DNA from: Bathymodiolus brooksi
Taxonomy: Eukaryota; Mollusca; Bivalvia; Mytilida; Modiolidae
NCBI GenBank assembly: GCA_963680875.1
Contig: OY804575.1
Span: 34,631,103-34,695,102 of the forward strand
Direction of reading: 5' to 3'
DNA: 64,000 bases
A program made the translations under genes and the position numbers. Shown here one piece after another: positions 1 through 11,322 of this stretch (position 1 is its first letter; each line of letters begins with the position of its first letter). The notes under the pieces are model-generated. The model saw only the letters and a list, made by a program, of their open reading frames with translations. It was not told the origin of the DNA and searched no databases.

Positions 1-181
1 CATTATCCTGATTCCGAGCCAACCAGTATTTTCTCTTACTCCTTAAAGCTGCGTGCTTAGCGGAGATGCAACAAATATCAATTATATAGTCTTTGGTTTG
101 ACCCGAGCGGGTTCGAACCCACGATATGCCGCACTCGAGGTGAGCACGCTAACCATTACATCGGCTACCGATGCGGTTCAG
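1..181 (-). repeat. tRNA-derived SINE fragment
   Basis: Read on the minus strand, 181 to about 95 has a tRNA-like head with an A-box-like 'taatggttagcgtgctc' and a B-box 'gggttcgaaccc'. The rest to position 1 is body sequence that reappears near 14267 ('cattatcctgat'). No convincing acceptor and anticodon stems support a working tRNA, so this is called a SINE head. It runs off the left edge of the window. Confidence 0.6.
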
Positions 182-742
182 GCGTCATTGAATCTAATTA
201 GGTTTTTTTATATTCTTTAGATGTCTATGTTTACTTCATTTTACTTGGCAGAAGTTTTCCCGTGAATTCTATTTATTCCCCATGAATTCAATTTTAGCGC
301 GTCCTGGTGTAGTGGATTACAATGAAAGTAGTATATCTGGGTATGGCTTCCCGTTTAATCTAGAAAATCAAATTTAATAATTTGTCATGCTTGTAATTAT
401 ATCAGATACTTATCCCCGGTTTGAAAATTATAACAACTTTTGATTGGCTAAAACCCCGGGCATAAAAAACCCATATTCCCGGGTGTTGCTAGGCCATATT
501 ACCGGGTGTAACTAGCCATTAACCAATCAAAAGTTGTTATAATGTTCAAGATAGAGAAAATACATGACGTCAAAACTAGCGGCGTTGCGCGTCTAAATCA
601 AATTTAGTTGATTTTGGTCATAAATTGAATATAAAACTTAATTTTGATCAACTGTAGGTAGTACCCTACACCGGGTAAAAAACACTCAAAATTTTCATAT
701 TTTCCGTTTATTCTTTCCAAAAACAAAGAAAACGTCACTTTT
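182..742. repeat. Non-coding stretch with a short inverted repeat
   Basis: No gene seen. Positions 426-447 and 521-541 are inverted copies ('ccaatcaaaagttgttataa'), enclosing about 75 bases with two 'ccgggtgt' direct repeats. This looks like a small MITE; related 'accaatcaaa/accaatcaga' ends occur near 9480 and 51710. Confidence 0.45.
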
Positions 743-942
743 ATGTGGTCCACCGGTGTCCAAGACGTCTTATTTTTTACCATAGCCGGGGATAAATTCG
801 TTATTTACGTTCCTATCCGTAGATATGGAGATTTTTACACTCTTCAGCAGCCTGTATACCCTTCGGCTGCGCTTCAGGATGCACTTGGCTACTTCAGGGT
901 GTTAAAATCTCCATATCTACGGATAGGAACGTAAATAACTTA
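743..942. repeat. Foldback palindrome, about 38-bp arms
   Basis: Positions 800-837 are repeated as the reverse complement at 901-939, separated by about 60 bases. The arms are close to perfect. A 63-codon open frame crosses it but has no protein-like features. Confidence 0.75.
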
Positions 943-1179
943 TATTGTCATACTGCAATAGAAAATCTAAGTGATCCGATTGGTTATTTGCTCGATTTTA
1001 CTAATCCATATTATACGGCTCTAGCCGGTAATATGAAAGCACGTGCCAAGAAAGATAACTCATTTTGAAATCATACGTAATCAAGATGGCGACCCCCAGG
1101 TTCGCCTGTCACTCTGACGCCGATATTGAGGCAATTCTAAATCATTTGTTATTTTTCTGTTAAAATTGTTAAGTTGTTT

Positions 1180-2001
1180 AATATGAAACCGGCACGGCCT
1201 TAAATGCTCGCGCATCTGAAAATTATCTGGCAATTTCATCAAAAGTGTCGAGATTTTTTGGGCCGAGATATATTGGGGACGACTTTTTTTAGGGCCGAAT
1301 CTAGTCTCATTCAATCGAGCTGTCGTTCCTTTATTCGAGTTGTCGTTCCTTACGAGAGAGGGTACGAGACTTCAGGATCACCTTAGCGCTTTATGTTAAG
1401 AAGATCTCCATTAGTTGAGTGTGTTAGTGTGTTACCCGGAAACCGGTGTTTACAAAACGTAAGGAACGATAACTCGAATAACAAATACAAAACGTAGAAT
1501 TTTTTTTTCTTCGACAATATGTTCAGCCATGTTTGTTAAAAAATCCTAAGTATACATTTTATACCATAAAGAGCTCGCTTAAGCTCGCATAATATGAAAC
1601 TGGGACGGCCTTAAATGCTCGCGCATCTGAAAATTATCTGGCAATTTCATCAAAAGTGTCGAGATTTTTTGGGCCGAGATATATTGGGGACGACTTTTTT
1701 TAGGGCCGAATCTAGTCTCATTCAATCGAGCTGTCGTTCCTTTATTCGAGTTATCGTTCCTTACGAGAGAGGGTACGAGACTTCAGGATCACCTTAGCGC
1801 TTTATGTTAAGAAGATCTCCATTAGTTGAGTGTGTTAGTGTGTTACCCGGAAACCGGTGTTTACAAAACGTAAGGAACGATAACTCGAATAACAAATACA
1901 AAACGTAGAATTTTTTTTTCTTCGACAATATGTTCAGCCATGTTTGTTAAAAAATCCTAAGTATACATTTTATACCATAAAGAGCTCGCTTAAGCTCGCA
2001 T
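1180..2001. repeat. Two tandem copies of a 411-bp unit
   Basis: The segment from about 1180 to 1590 is repeated almost base for base at 1591-2001 with a 411-bp offset. Each unit holds its own inverted repeat: a 'cgagttgtcgttccttacg'-type arm (about 1333 and 1748) and its complement about 110 bases later (about 1459 and 1870). Few substitutions separate the copies, so the duplication is recent. No coding capacity is evident. Confidence 0.9.
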
Positions 2002-2152
2002 ATTAAATATGTTGAAGAATTAATTTCTTCTTTAAAGCAAAGTCATATCTGGAGTTAAATGTTCGTGAGACAATACATGTATGGTAGTCATGTTCTTTAT
2101 TTAGGCTTTACACAGGTAATATGGACCCATGGTATTGCAGTATGACAAATTC

Positions 2153-2289
2153 GTTATATAGGCTTTAGACAGGTAATACGGGCTCATATAACCTGTCTGT
2201 GTTGTATATTTCCCTCGCCTTCGACTCAGGAAATATAAAACACAGACAGGTTATATGAGCCCGTGTTACCTGTCTAAAGCCTATATAAC
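2153..2289. repeat. Near-perfect 60-bp-arm palindrome
   Basis: The left arm begins 'gttatataggctttagacag' at 2153. The right arm ends at 2289 with its complement. The loop is about 17 bases ('cgccttcgactc'). The flanking sequence 2101-2150 contains a further partial copy of the arm. This is a foldback element or a hairpin MITE. Confidence 0.85.
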
Positions 2290-2663
2290 TAATAATATAA
2301 GTTAGTAAACAAATTTCTGATATAGTTTAAAATCTCCCAACTATTTGAAACATACGTTCTTGTATATTTTAAAGTAACACAATACAATACGATCGTGTAA
2401 TATATACAATGCATGACCCTACAAAATGAACTTAAGTGGACACAGTTCGGAAGATTTACGCACGTACACAAAAAAGTATTTACAGGTAATTATAAAATAA
2501 GCTGATCCCAGCAATAATCGCATATGCTTGTTATAACATGAATAAACAACCGAGTTATTATTAAAGATTAGCAGCGATATTAACATAAATACTAAGCTAA
2601 AAAGAGAAACACGAAAGAAAGTATACTGATAAATATATCACACAACTTAGAAAGTTTTATATA

Positions 2664-3075
2664 CAGGGGGTCGAACCTATTTGGTTGGAGACCAACAAGA
2701 TGGCGGAAAAAAACTTCAAATTTCCACACCGGTAAGTGCATTGTCGGTGTTTCATTGAAATGTGTGCTTTAATACCATAGCGTTTCGGCAACTTGATTAT
2801 TAGCTATGACAATGTGTGTTTGTTTTAGGACATCGGTTTGCTCTAACAAAAAAAAAACAAAAAAAAGAAGCCATTGACATAAAACCGATATTTTTGGTCA
2901 TGGGTACATAAAAGGACCATTTCTGTACATTTTACGGATATAATGTTAGGTTTTTCGTGTCATATATGTTCACTGCTTTATTCTAATTAGATATGAATGT
3001 TCAATTATTGTATTTAAACATAAAATAACGAGTTTTTACCAATTAAGAATTTTTTTGGTTGGAGACTCGAGGTAT
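2664..3075 (+). repeat. Left terminal inverted repeat of the 6.9-kb element
   Basis: This segment matches the reverse complement of 8580-8988 over about 400 bases with scattered substitutions and a variable homopolymer run (A-rich here at 2848-2870, T-rich at 8801-8815). It includes the sub-motif 'ccaacaagatggcgg'. Confidence 0.85.
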
Positions 3076-3374
3076 ACGACACAAATGGTTGGTGCTAGTT
3101 TTCTTAAAATAATTCTTACAGAGTGATAACGACAATGTTCATAATATATGGTGCAAAAATAATTTCAGATTACTAGTAGTTAAAACATTTGCTAGTTGCT
3201 CTATAAATGCAAGTCAAATTAAATTTATTTTAAAGGTCCCCTTCAGAGTAGACATTTGCATTTCGTGCGTTTTAGGTCGTTATCGCATGAACAAAACTCC
3301 TGTTCCACATGTTGAAGACCTCGTGGTTAACACTGGATTTATATTTCTATCGTTGCTTTTGGTGGTATGCAGCC

Positions 3375-3470
3375 AGGTATAGAATAGAATAGAATAGAAT
3401 TTTAATTTCCAAATTAAAGGGCCCACAAGGGGCAAAAAGAAATCAACACAACAACATATATGTCGAGACA
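3375..3470 (-). repeat. Truncated LINE 3' tail with (tagaa)n microsatellite
   Basis: On the minus strand the sequence reads 'ccccttgtgggccctttaat' followed by an A-rich stretch and a TTCTA pentamer run. This is the usual layout of a non-LTR retrotransposon 3' end that terminates in a short tandem repeat. Family not determined. Confidence 0.5.
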
Positions 3471-3479
3471 ATATCATGA

Positions 3480-4600
3480 AAATGCATCCAACAGTGCACA
3501 GAGGGAAAGAGTCACTTGATTGATAGAAAAAAAACAGTATTCACAAATATAATGGTATAATTCATGGCATTTCTGTCCTATACAATATTATACAAAATGT
3601 TTTACCATTGCAGACTATTGAATGTTAAATAGTTCTGCAACCAGCTACTGAAAAGTCGCTTATTTCTCGAGTTTAATGTGCTGAAATAAGACACAGCTGC
3701 AATATCTCTTAAATTTTAGATAAATATGTCTTCTTTCCATTTCAAGTTGTCGTCAATGATTTTTGCGGTAAGTTTGCGCAATATCGGTCTGTTGACTGAG
3801 CCACCCCCAAAACACGTATTTCACTAGTCAATTTGAAAATGAAATCGTTGCATCATTGTATCACATATAAATAAAATAAAAATTCTATTTGCTTGAGAAA
3901 ACATGTAAAATGAATATGAATGTATTGGTTTTGCAAAAACGCATGTCATTATCGAATGTTAAACTTCCAAACATTGATCAAATTGACTGTCAGTTTATAG
4001 GAGTTTTTCTCTTAACGGACGAAAAAAATTTACCCGATACATTGATTTGCATTCAAAATGCAAGAATATTATGTTGACGAGTTCCCTGCCAAATTTTAAG
4101 GTAAAACATCAAGTAGCGTTGTTTAAAATCAACAAAGAAAAATAATCGTTTACTACTTTGTAATTACGGAAAAGTAGCCTTCCGTCAATCGAGTCTATAA
4201 GTTATTGAATTAGTACTAGGACAATTTGTTCACTTATGAACTTGCTTTATCGTTGAAATTAGACACACAATTGTAGTTTCACTGTCGTATTTCAATAGTT
4301 TTGAATGTATTTTACTTTAGGGCAATTTGCTTTTCATAGTTATGTTTGAAAATATGCGTTTATTTTAGAGTTTGTGTATTAGCGTTTTAAATACACAAAT
4401 CAAACACTTGGGAATCGAATTTATTCCGGTTGCCGTTGTTTCATTAATCAAATTGTGTTAGTGCGTAAATATGTTGTAAATAGTATTTTGACAAGATATA
4501 AATGATGTATTTTTTCTCTTGTTTTGGGATGTTGATTGCTATAGTTTGACATTTTGTTCAATCAGATGTAAATAGTCGTATAGGTCTTTGTTGTTCTGTT
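3480..4600. other. Internal transposon sequence, nothing recognised
   Basis: AT-rich sequence between the LINE tail and the broken gene of the 6.9-kb element. Short open frames (for example 3889-4077) show no recognisable motifs. It may hold the 5' regulatory part of the transposon gene. Confidence 0.3.
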
Positions 4601-4618
4601 TTTTAACAACCCATTGTT

Positions 4619-6238
4619 TTGAAAATGGCTAGTTTTGGCAGCCCTTTAAAGCTTGAGCCGTCGAGTCCTAAACGACGAAGACCAGCAATTATGTGGGACA
4701 AATGTATTTTTTGCCAGCGTCCGAGCCTTGAAAACCTTATTTGCATGGGGAGTATAAGTAAGAACAGCTTCATTGAAGCTATGAATGTACGGCGAGACAA
4801 TATATTTGAAAGAATAAATGGAGAATTATCGTCCGTCGATGGTTTACTGTCCCCAAATGTAAAAGTGTTTTACCACCGATCATGCTACAAAACATATACT
4901 AGCAAACACAACTGTAGACCATTCACACAGCTTGAATAGAATGAGAATACTGGATCAATTCCCGATTCAGCTGTCATTCAGACCCGATCGGTGGTTCAAC
5001 TCGGTTCCATTGATAGCAATTTATGCTTCATATGCAAGAAAAAAAGGTTCAAACGAGACTTTAAACTACACAAGATTGAATCGTCAAAGCGCCTAGATGG
5101 CTTAATGAGTCGTGCAAAAGAGCACAATGATTTGATGATGCTCAAGACACTCAATAAACCCGATTTTCTGGCGAGTGCCGTTTATCATTCGGGCTGTCGA
5201 GTGCTGTTTATCATTCGGGGTGCATTAGAAGATTTTTATTGCATTCGACGCCATTTAAAGTTGAATTTAAAGAAACTGAGCAGTCAGCTCATGAGGTTGC
5301 CTTTGACTACCTTATTTGTAGAATCAGTGATGACCTTTTTGTACACAAGAAAGCTTTTCTTATGTCTCATATTCTTGAAATATACAAGTCACTTTTACCA
5401 AAAGATGTTTCTGAAAACTACCAGTCGACTAGGCTCCAATGTAAGCTTGTCAGTTACTATGGCAGCTCAATAACTATTCAGAGAGGTTAAGGTATGTCAA
5501 GTATTGTATTTAGTTCTAGTCTCACTATTGCTGATGCAATCGCTGCTGCTGCAGCAAAGTTAAAATCTATTTTGAAGGTAAGATTATCCACTCTGCTTCA
5601 AGCATCATAAGTTATTGCCTGCAGTGCATGCTTTAACAGGTTGCGACACCACATCCTCATTTTTTGGAATAGGAAAGAAAACCGTGCTAAAAACACTAAA
5701 GAACAACATTGACGAATTCGCTGACTTGAACAAGCTTTGTCTATTTGACAGTGAAACTTCCATAAACGTTTCTAGAAACTTTGTGGCAAGATTATGCGAT
5801 CAGAAGGGAAAGATGAAATCTGCTCATGACAATTTAAATAGGTTGAGGGTAAAGATTGCAAAGCAGAAGGATGTAAGCTTGGCAAAGTTACCACCATGTG
5901 AAGCTTCATTCGTTCAACATGTTCTCAGAGCTTCCCTTCAGACTTACATCTGGATGAATTCAGACACAGCGCAACCACCTGAAAAATCCACCTTAGACTT
6001 TGGTTGGGAAGATCAAAACGGATTGTCACCCGTTTACTTTGTTGGTCAGACTTCTTCAGATTTTCTGAAAGATTTGCTGTGTACATGTAAAGGCGAATAT
6101 TCGTGTTCTCAGGGTTGTGTTTGTGCTGAACAAAATCTGACCTGCACTGAGCTATGCCAATGTCAAGGGACTGGTGCATGTTGCAACCCGTTGACTCAAA
6201 CTGCAGATGAAGATAGTGATGATGAAATGAACATATAA
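4619..6238 (+). pseudogene. Broken Cys-rich / FEN-XPG-like transposon protein gene
   Basis: Three open pieces belong together. Piece 1 (4619-4937) has a Cys pair CIFC and a later HRSCYKTYTSK, and ends at a TAG (4937-4939). The same frame continues past the stop to CFICKKK and HSGC (to about 5197). A 26-bp tandem duplication (5172-5197 / 5198-5223) then shifts the frame, and coding continues in frame 1 to 5490. Piece 3 (from about 5582 to 6238) carries TGCDTTSSFFGIGKKT, which resembles the GCD...GIG..K helix-hairpin-helix of FEN1/XPG nucleases. It ends in a Cys cluster (CTCKGEYSCSQGCVC, then further CxC pairs) followed by an acidic tail. The large middle part expected between pieces 2 and 3 is missing. 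Multi-copy animal proteins with the same 'HALTGCDT' motif exist, but their function is not established. This copy cannot make a full protein. Confidence 0.7.
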
Positions 6239-6239
6239 T

Positions 6240-7829
6240 TCTTGCATCTAACTGTCGCTTTATTTGAGTAATCTGTTTACTAATAAGCCAGTGATTTTGA
6301 AAAGTCATCAAATATCTTGTGATACAGTCTGTGATAACACAGTACTTAAAAAAAACTATAATACTTCAATGATTTCTCTTAACGTACATCTGAAATCATT
6401 TCATCCTTAATTCATCTTAAATAATCTTTTACTGATCTTAGAAGGCCACAACATTCAAACGTACTAGCTTTCATAATTTCAATCATGTGGTCGCCATGGA
6501 GGGTGTTAGTGTTTGTTGTTTGGTGTAACATGTGTAAGTGTTTATGAGACCTAAGCTTCGCCTCCAATGACTTAATAAGCTTAATTTATGTAGAAACCAA
6601 TTCTATTTAATATTTTGAGGTTTCTTATCTCAATTGATAACTCAAAAACCTTAAGCAGTCACCGATCGTAATTAGACGCACAACCACTAAATTGCCATGA
6701 TTTTGGGTCTACTATGGACCTTCTTAATTTTTTTTGTTAAAAGTGAAATCTGTTTTTTTTTATGTTAAAAAATGAATTTAGGGCATGTTATTTTTAAGAA
6801 ACCGTCAAGATATCATGCATTTTGCAAATATGTCAAGTTCAAGGTCGGGTTAACTTCTTGTCAGTTGAGATTTACGAAAAATATCAAAGTTCAAGATTAA
6901 GGCTAATTTTCAGAGGCTCTTTTGATTTTTTTCCATCAAAACTTACAAAATATGGCAATGGTAACTATATTATGTTAAACAGAATGAACATTTTCAACGT
7001 TACATAATTTTTAGGACATACAGAATTATTTCATTAATCTTCTCCAACATTTGAACGAAACTGTAGTCTGACCTTTGACCTCAAATATTTGATACACGCA
7101 GCCGTTTTTCACTTTGACGACAAGTGTATTCTTATGCCATTTGCCGTTTTCTTTCCAGCGATATACAACTTAGCCGTGTCTTCTTTCAGCACATTAAATC
7201 CATCAAATTATGTATCTGGTTGCAAGACTAAAAGTACGTGCGTACGACACAGGTTTCGGAAATCCTAGCAATATAAGTTCAACGATATATATAATCATAT
7301 ATAGACCTTTAGTAAGGGCGACATGATGGTTTATCGGCATAGAAACATTATTGAACGAGACTGAAAGCGAAGTTGGTATTACGCTCAGTCATGATTATCA
7401 TGTCACATGTAACTTATCAGCCAATGAATGAATTGATAAACTACCTCTCATAATGTAATTAAGTTCAAAACGGGTGTTTCACGAGCTTCTTGAGTGTATG
7501 TTCGTGAAGATTTACTATTGTTTACCCGACTTTTTACTATATTGCACATATATTGATAAGACTTCAGACACTTGTGGTACCGCAGTCAAGTTTTCAAAAG
7601 ATGAAGGGATTTTTGTCTCGCTTGCGATGAATAGTTGCAGGTGGCGAGACATGGGGATGTATGGCTTTCCAGCACAGAGAGCGACGGCGTCGTAGACTGT
7701 TTTGGGTTAAGTAAGTTAATATCCCAGAAAGTATAAAGCTTCTAAGATTACCCATACTTAGTATAATGATGCATCACTATGTAAAGTATCCGCCAGTATC
7801 ATGACCTTTGATCTTGACCTTATTTTCAT
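6240..7829. other. Non-coding interior of the 6.9-kb element
   Basis: No convincing gene. Short open frames at 6822 and 7474 lack motifs. No AATAAA close to the end of the broken gene was seen. The sequence is probably the decayed 3' part of the transposon, perhaps with unrecognised insertions. Confidence 0.3.
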
Positions 7830-8075
7830 GGTTCAGTGATTTTGTGAAATCTGAGAATAAATCCATATTTCAAAACCTATAGGAGTTAGACTTCCAATAT
7901 TTGGTAATCAGAATCGAAGAACGCCTCTGGTGGCCATGCATTTCATCAAACCAGAGCGAATTTTGTAGATCGATTGTAGGGGACCTTCCTCTCAACATCC
8001 CTGCCAATGGTTAATACCCGTCAAGCGGTTTCAGAGAAGATGGAAATGTGAAAAATTAACAGACGGACGGTTTTC
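7830..8075 (+). repeat. Fragment of a Helitron-like tandem-core repeat
   Basis: It contains diverged forms of phrases found in the repeats at 21365 and 31234: 'tggccatg', 'agcggtttcagagaaga' and the 'acagacggacgg' tail. Only one worn core unit is visible. Confidence 0.5.
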
Positions 8076-8579
8076 TGTATGCGTGTTCGTTTTGGTTATT
8101 ATAATTATTTTGTGTTGTTTGTAGTTATTGTCTGTTCTCTTGGCCAAGTCTTTGTCTTTGGATTGTCACGAATTTTGATCACTGTTCTAACCTTTATTCC
8201 CTTCACTTCACTTCCAAAATAACGACGAAAGATCAGCATGTCAACTTCATTGAACACCTAGCACAGTGACCTCTAGGAATGCCCCATCGAAAAGTGTTAC
8301 GGTCAAACATCAGAGACACTTTGCAAAAAGAAAAACAACCCTATTAGACTGGGAAAAAGGGGCTAATTTTTTGAAAGGCTGTCCTGATGAGTAAATAAAT
8401 GTCCCATTTGTGACATTTAAGACAATAATTATAAATTTCATTTCGTATATAAATTGCTGCATTTTATTTCTAAAATGAGGATTTTAAAACAGTAGTTGTG
8501 TAGTGCCTTCTGACGGGACAAAACATCCAGTGTTAAAGGTTTTGTTTCAATGTCTTCACAAAACCAAAAATAAGTCATA

Positions 8580-8988
8580 TACCTCGAGTATCCAACCCAA
8601 AAAATTCTTAATTGGTAAAAACTCGTTATTTTAGGTTTAAATACAATAATTGAACATTCATATTTAATTAGAATAAAGCAGTGAACATATATGACACGAA
8701 CAACCTAACATTATATCCGTAAAATGTACAGAAATGGTCCTTTTATGTACCCATGACAAAAAATATCGTGTTTCGCCGGACGGTTTTATGTCAATAGCTT
8801 TTTTTTTTTTTTTTTTAGAGCAAACCGATGTCCTAAAACGAACACACATCATTGTCATAACTGATAATCAAGTTGCCGAAACGCTATGGTATTAAAGTAC
8901 ACATTTCAATGAAACGCCGACAATACTAGCAGAGAATGCACTTGCCGGTGTGGAAATTTGACGTTTTTTCCGCCATCTTGTTGGTCTC
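8580..8988 (-). repeat. Right terminal inverted repeat, main part
   Basis: Reverse complement of the left TIR (about 2690-3075). The outer tip of this TIR is displaced to 9539-9561 by the insertion at 8989-9538. Confidence 0.85.
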
Positions 8989-9538
8989 TGAACAGATATA
9001 TCATGTTTGGGAGGGGTATTTGCGACTGGTATTTTTCGCAAATACCTCTCCCAAACATGATATATCTGTTTAATTACACCGAATATTATTTAGAACACTG
9101 GCTAAATAAATAATACCTTTTGTTTGTCGTTTTCAGGAATATTCGATTTGTTTTGTTAGACAGTGGTTGAAATATTCTGAATGAATTTGGCGGTTTGCGA
9201 CACGCGAGGGTAACAAAGTGAAATACGTTTTCGCAAATACCATGGCAGAGGGGAAAAAAAGTTAAATCCTTTACTTCGGAACACTTCCGGATTTCAAATT
9301 TGATTAATCACGTTACTTTACGTATAAAGGTAAAGAAGAAATATTCCGAATTAATTTGGCGGTTCGATGCACGCGAGGGTAAAAAAGTTAAATCTTCATG
9401 CAAATACCCCGGCAGCCATAAAAATGAACGAAAGTAATCCTAAATATGAAAATACACTTAAAATACACCGGCTATTAACCAATCAAAATCCAAGATTCTT
9501 ATATAAGGTGTAATTACAACCAAAATAACCCCTTCTCC
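8989..9538. mobile_element. 550-bp MITE inserted in the right TIR
   Basis: It interrupts the TIR between its two pieces. It starts with a hairpin (8991-9070) with 34-bp arms around 'gtatttgcg/cgcaaatac'. It ends near 'tataaggtgtaattacaacc'. A second element at about 51150-51790 has the same kind of start ('ttatttgcgaaaaatacc') and end ('tataaggtggaattataaac'). Superfamily not assigned. Confidence 0.6.
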
Positions 9539-9561
9539 AACCAAATAGGTTCGACCCCCTG

Positions 9562-10264
9562 ATATATATCACAGGCACTCGAATTCCGGACCCCCCTTTT
9601 TCCTCATTTGGTCCCTCCCGCGATTATGGTATGGATCTTTGTCCGGAAGTATAACTTTGAACCATTTATCCATATTTTACAACATTTCGTGTTACAACTC
9701 TCTCGTTCTACTAACTTTTGTTTCTAGGTCCAGCTGCCGTATTACTTATATATACATAAAGGTATGAAACAATCGTCAAAATACAAAGAGGGAATCCTCG
9801 CTTCGACTCGATATTTTACAATAACGCGCCAGTTTTAAAAAGGACCTTCGCTTGTCCTCTTCTCAAAAATGATTTCCCTTCATTCCTATCTAGTTTATAC
9901 GTACGAACAACAAATATTTATTGACAAAATTCAAGTTTATTCTCGACGACACATCCAACTTTCCTCCACTCGTGCCCATTCAGGAGGTCAGCCGAACATA
10001 TTTTGTTTCGCGCTATTTCATTGGTCGGAAAGATTTTCGGAACTTTATTAGCTTGTTCTTTGCTACGCACGGCCACTCCATTTCGTATCGAGAGGCCTAT
10101 TAAGCGGGAGTTTTAAATAAGAATAAAAGTGTAAATAGAAGGAAAATGGTCCACAACATTGCACAGAAAACTAAATATTGACATTATTATATGGGATAGT
10201 GAATGCACTCGATCGTTACAACTTGGCCGGTTGCCGATTTAATGTACAATGTAACCTATAGCCG
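9562..10264. other. Intergenic, no gene seen
   Basis: Two overlapping 60-codon open frames near 9869-10103 show no motifs. No repeat family was recognised in this stretch. Confidence 0.3.
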
Positions 10265-10270
10265 CGCTCC

Positions 10271-10490
10271 ATTTAAATGTAGACCGAATTATTCTGTCGT
10301 TTAGAAAGCCCTTTCTATCATTCTATATTTATCTTTTACTTATCTGACTTTTTATGTTTATTTTTTTATGCTGTTAGAACGCAGCATAAAAAAATAAAAA
10401 TAAACATAAAAAGTCAGATAAGTAAAAGATAAATATAGAATGATAGAAAGGGCTTTCTAAAGGACAGAATAATTCGGTCTACATTTAAAT
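10271..10490. repeat. Large foldback palindrome, about 100-bp arms
   Basis: The left arm begins 'atttaaatgtagaccgaatt' at 10271. The right arm ends at 10490 with its complement. The loop near 10373-10381 is only about 8 bases. The arms are nearly identical, so transcript through this region would form a long hairpin. Confidence 0.9.
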
Positions 10491-10499
10491 CTAAATAAA

Positions 10500-11011
10500 A
10501 GAAATATAAGGATAGTTTCAAAGTTTACTTATATTCTGTTCGTGAAAATTATTTGGTGCACTATAAGTAAACACACAATGAAGATCATTGAAGTACAGAA
10601 ATTATTTACATAAACTATTGAATTTTTGCAGCCTCGGATTGATATTCTCTCACATTCTAATAACGTGCTACTTTGGTACTCGTGGCCCCTTGGATGTATT
10701 TTGGTTAACAGGGACACGAGTACCAGATTAATAATGTGCTTTCATTTAAAACTACCGTATCATAAATATTTATGTTGGTTCTCGTTTTCCTGATATGTAC
10801 CCATTACATATAGGGGTCCTAGAAATAAGAGAGGCAACCCTACCGCTTTGTACTATAACAGCAACAACTCAGCTATGTTTTTGGCAAGGGAGAATAAAAA
10901 ATCTAAAACATATCTCCAGTTAATGTCATTTATTCAATTGACGAAAACAACAAATATTTACATCTTACACGAAAACAAGGAGTGCATGGAGTTACATAAT
11001 ACATTATTACA
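10500..11011. other. Intergenic, no gene seen
   Basis: Short open frames only. A small inverted repeat ('ggtactcgtgg' near 10675 and 'cacgagtacc' near 10714) is the only structure noted. Confidence 0.3.
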
Positions 11012-11250
11012 TAACATTATCATTTTAATAATTTTTAACATTGCATAATACAATTTATATGTCCTATGCACTCCCTTTCAACTGAAATATTTCCGAAGAC
11101 AAAATTAAGGAGTGGCGCTAAAAACGGCCTTAACATAGCAATATCATTTTAACTAACATTGTATGGTAAAATTTATATGTCCCATGTACTCTCTTTCAAC
11201 TAAAATACACATTTGTATTTCCCCAGACAAAAGGGGTGCCGCTTAAAACG
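11012..11250. repeat. Diverged tandem duplication, about 120 bp
   Basis: Phrases such as 'atttatatgtcc(t/c)atg(c/t)act' , 'ctttcaact(g/a)aaat' and 'ggcgctaaaaacg / gccgcttaaaacg' recur in the same order about 120 bases apart. The copies are clearly older than the 411-bp pair at 1180. Confidence 0.55.
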
Positions 11251-11322
11251 AGGTTGGGTTTGTAGGGGAGGAGGAGGGAAATTTAAACAGAACACCATTT
11301 GGCGTGACCCTTGCTCTCAAGT

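Larger units (their letters stand above)
2664..9561. mobile_element. 6.9-kb long-TIR DNA transposon, Academ-like, degenerate
   Basis: The element opens with 'cagggggtcgaacctatttg' at 2664 and ends with its exact complement at 9561. The left TIR runs to about 3075. Its reverse complement lies at about 8580-8988 plus 9539-9561, with a 550-bp element inserted between the two pieces. The sequence 'atata' abuts both ends and may be a 3-5-bp target duplication, but the flanks are AT-rich and this is weak. Inside lies a broken gene at 4619-6238 with a FEN/XPG-like helix-hairpin-helix motif. Academ transposons are known to encode an XPG-type nuclease and to make short target duplications, so Academ is the best family guess. 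The assignment is inference; the TIR pairing is seen directly. Confidence 0.75.

Noticed and set aside
95..181. A functional tRNA gene on the minus strand
   Set aside because: A- and B-box sequences are present, but the stems do not pair well, and the body continues as a SINE.
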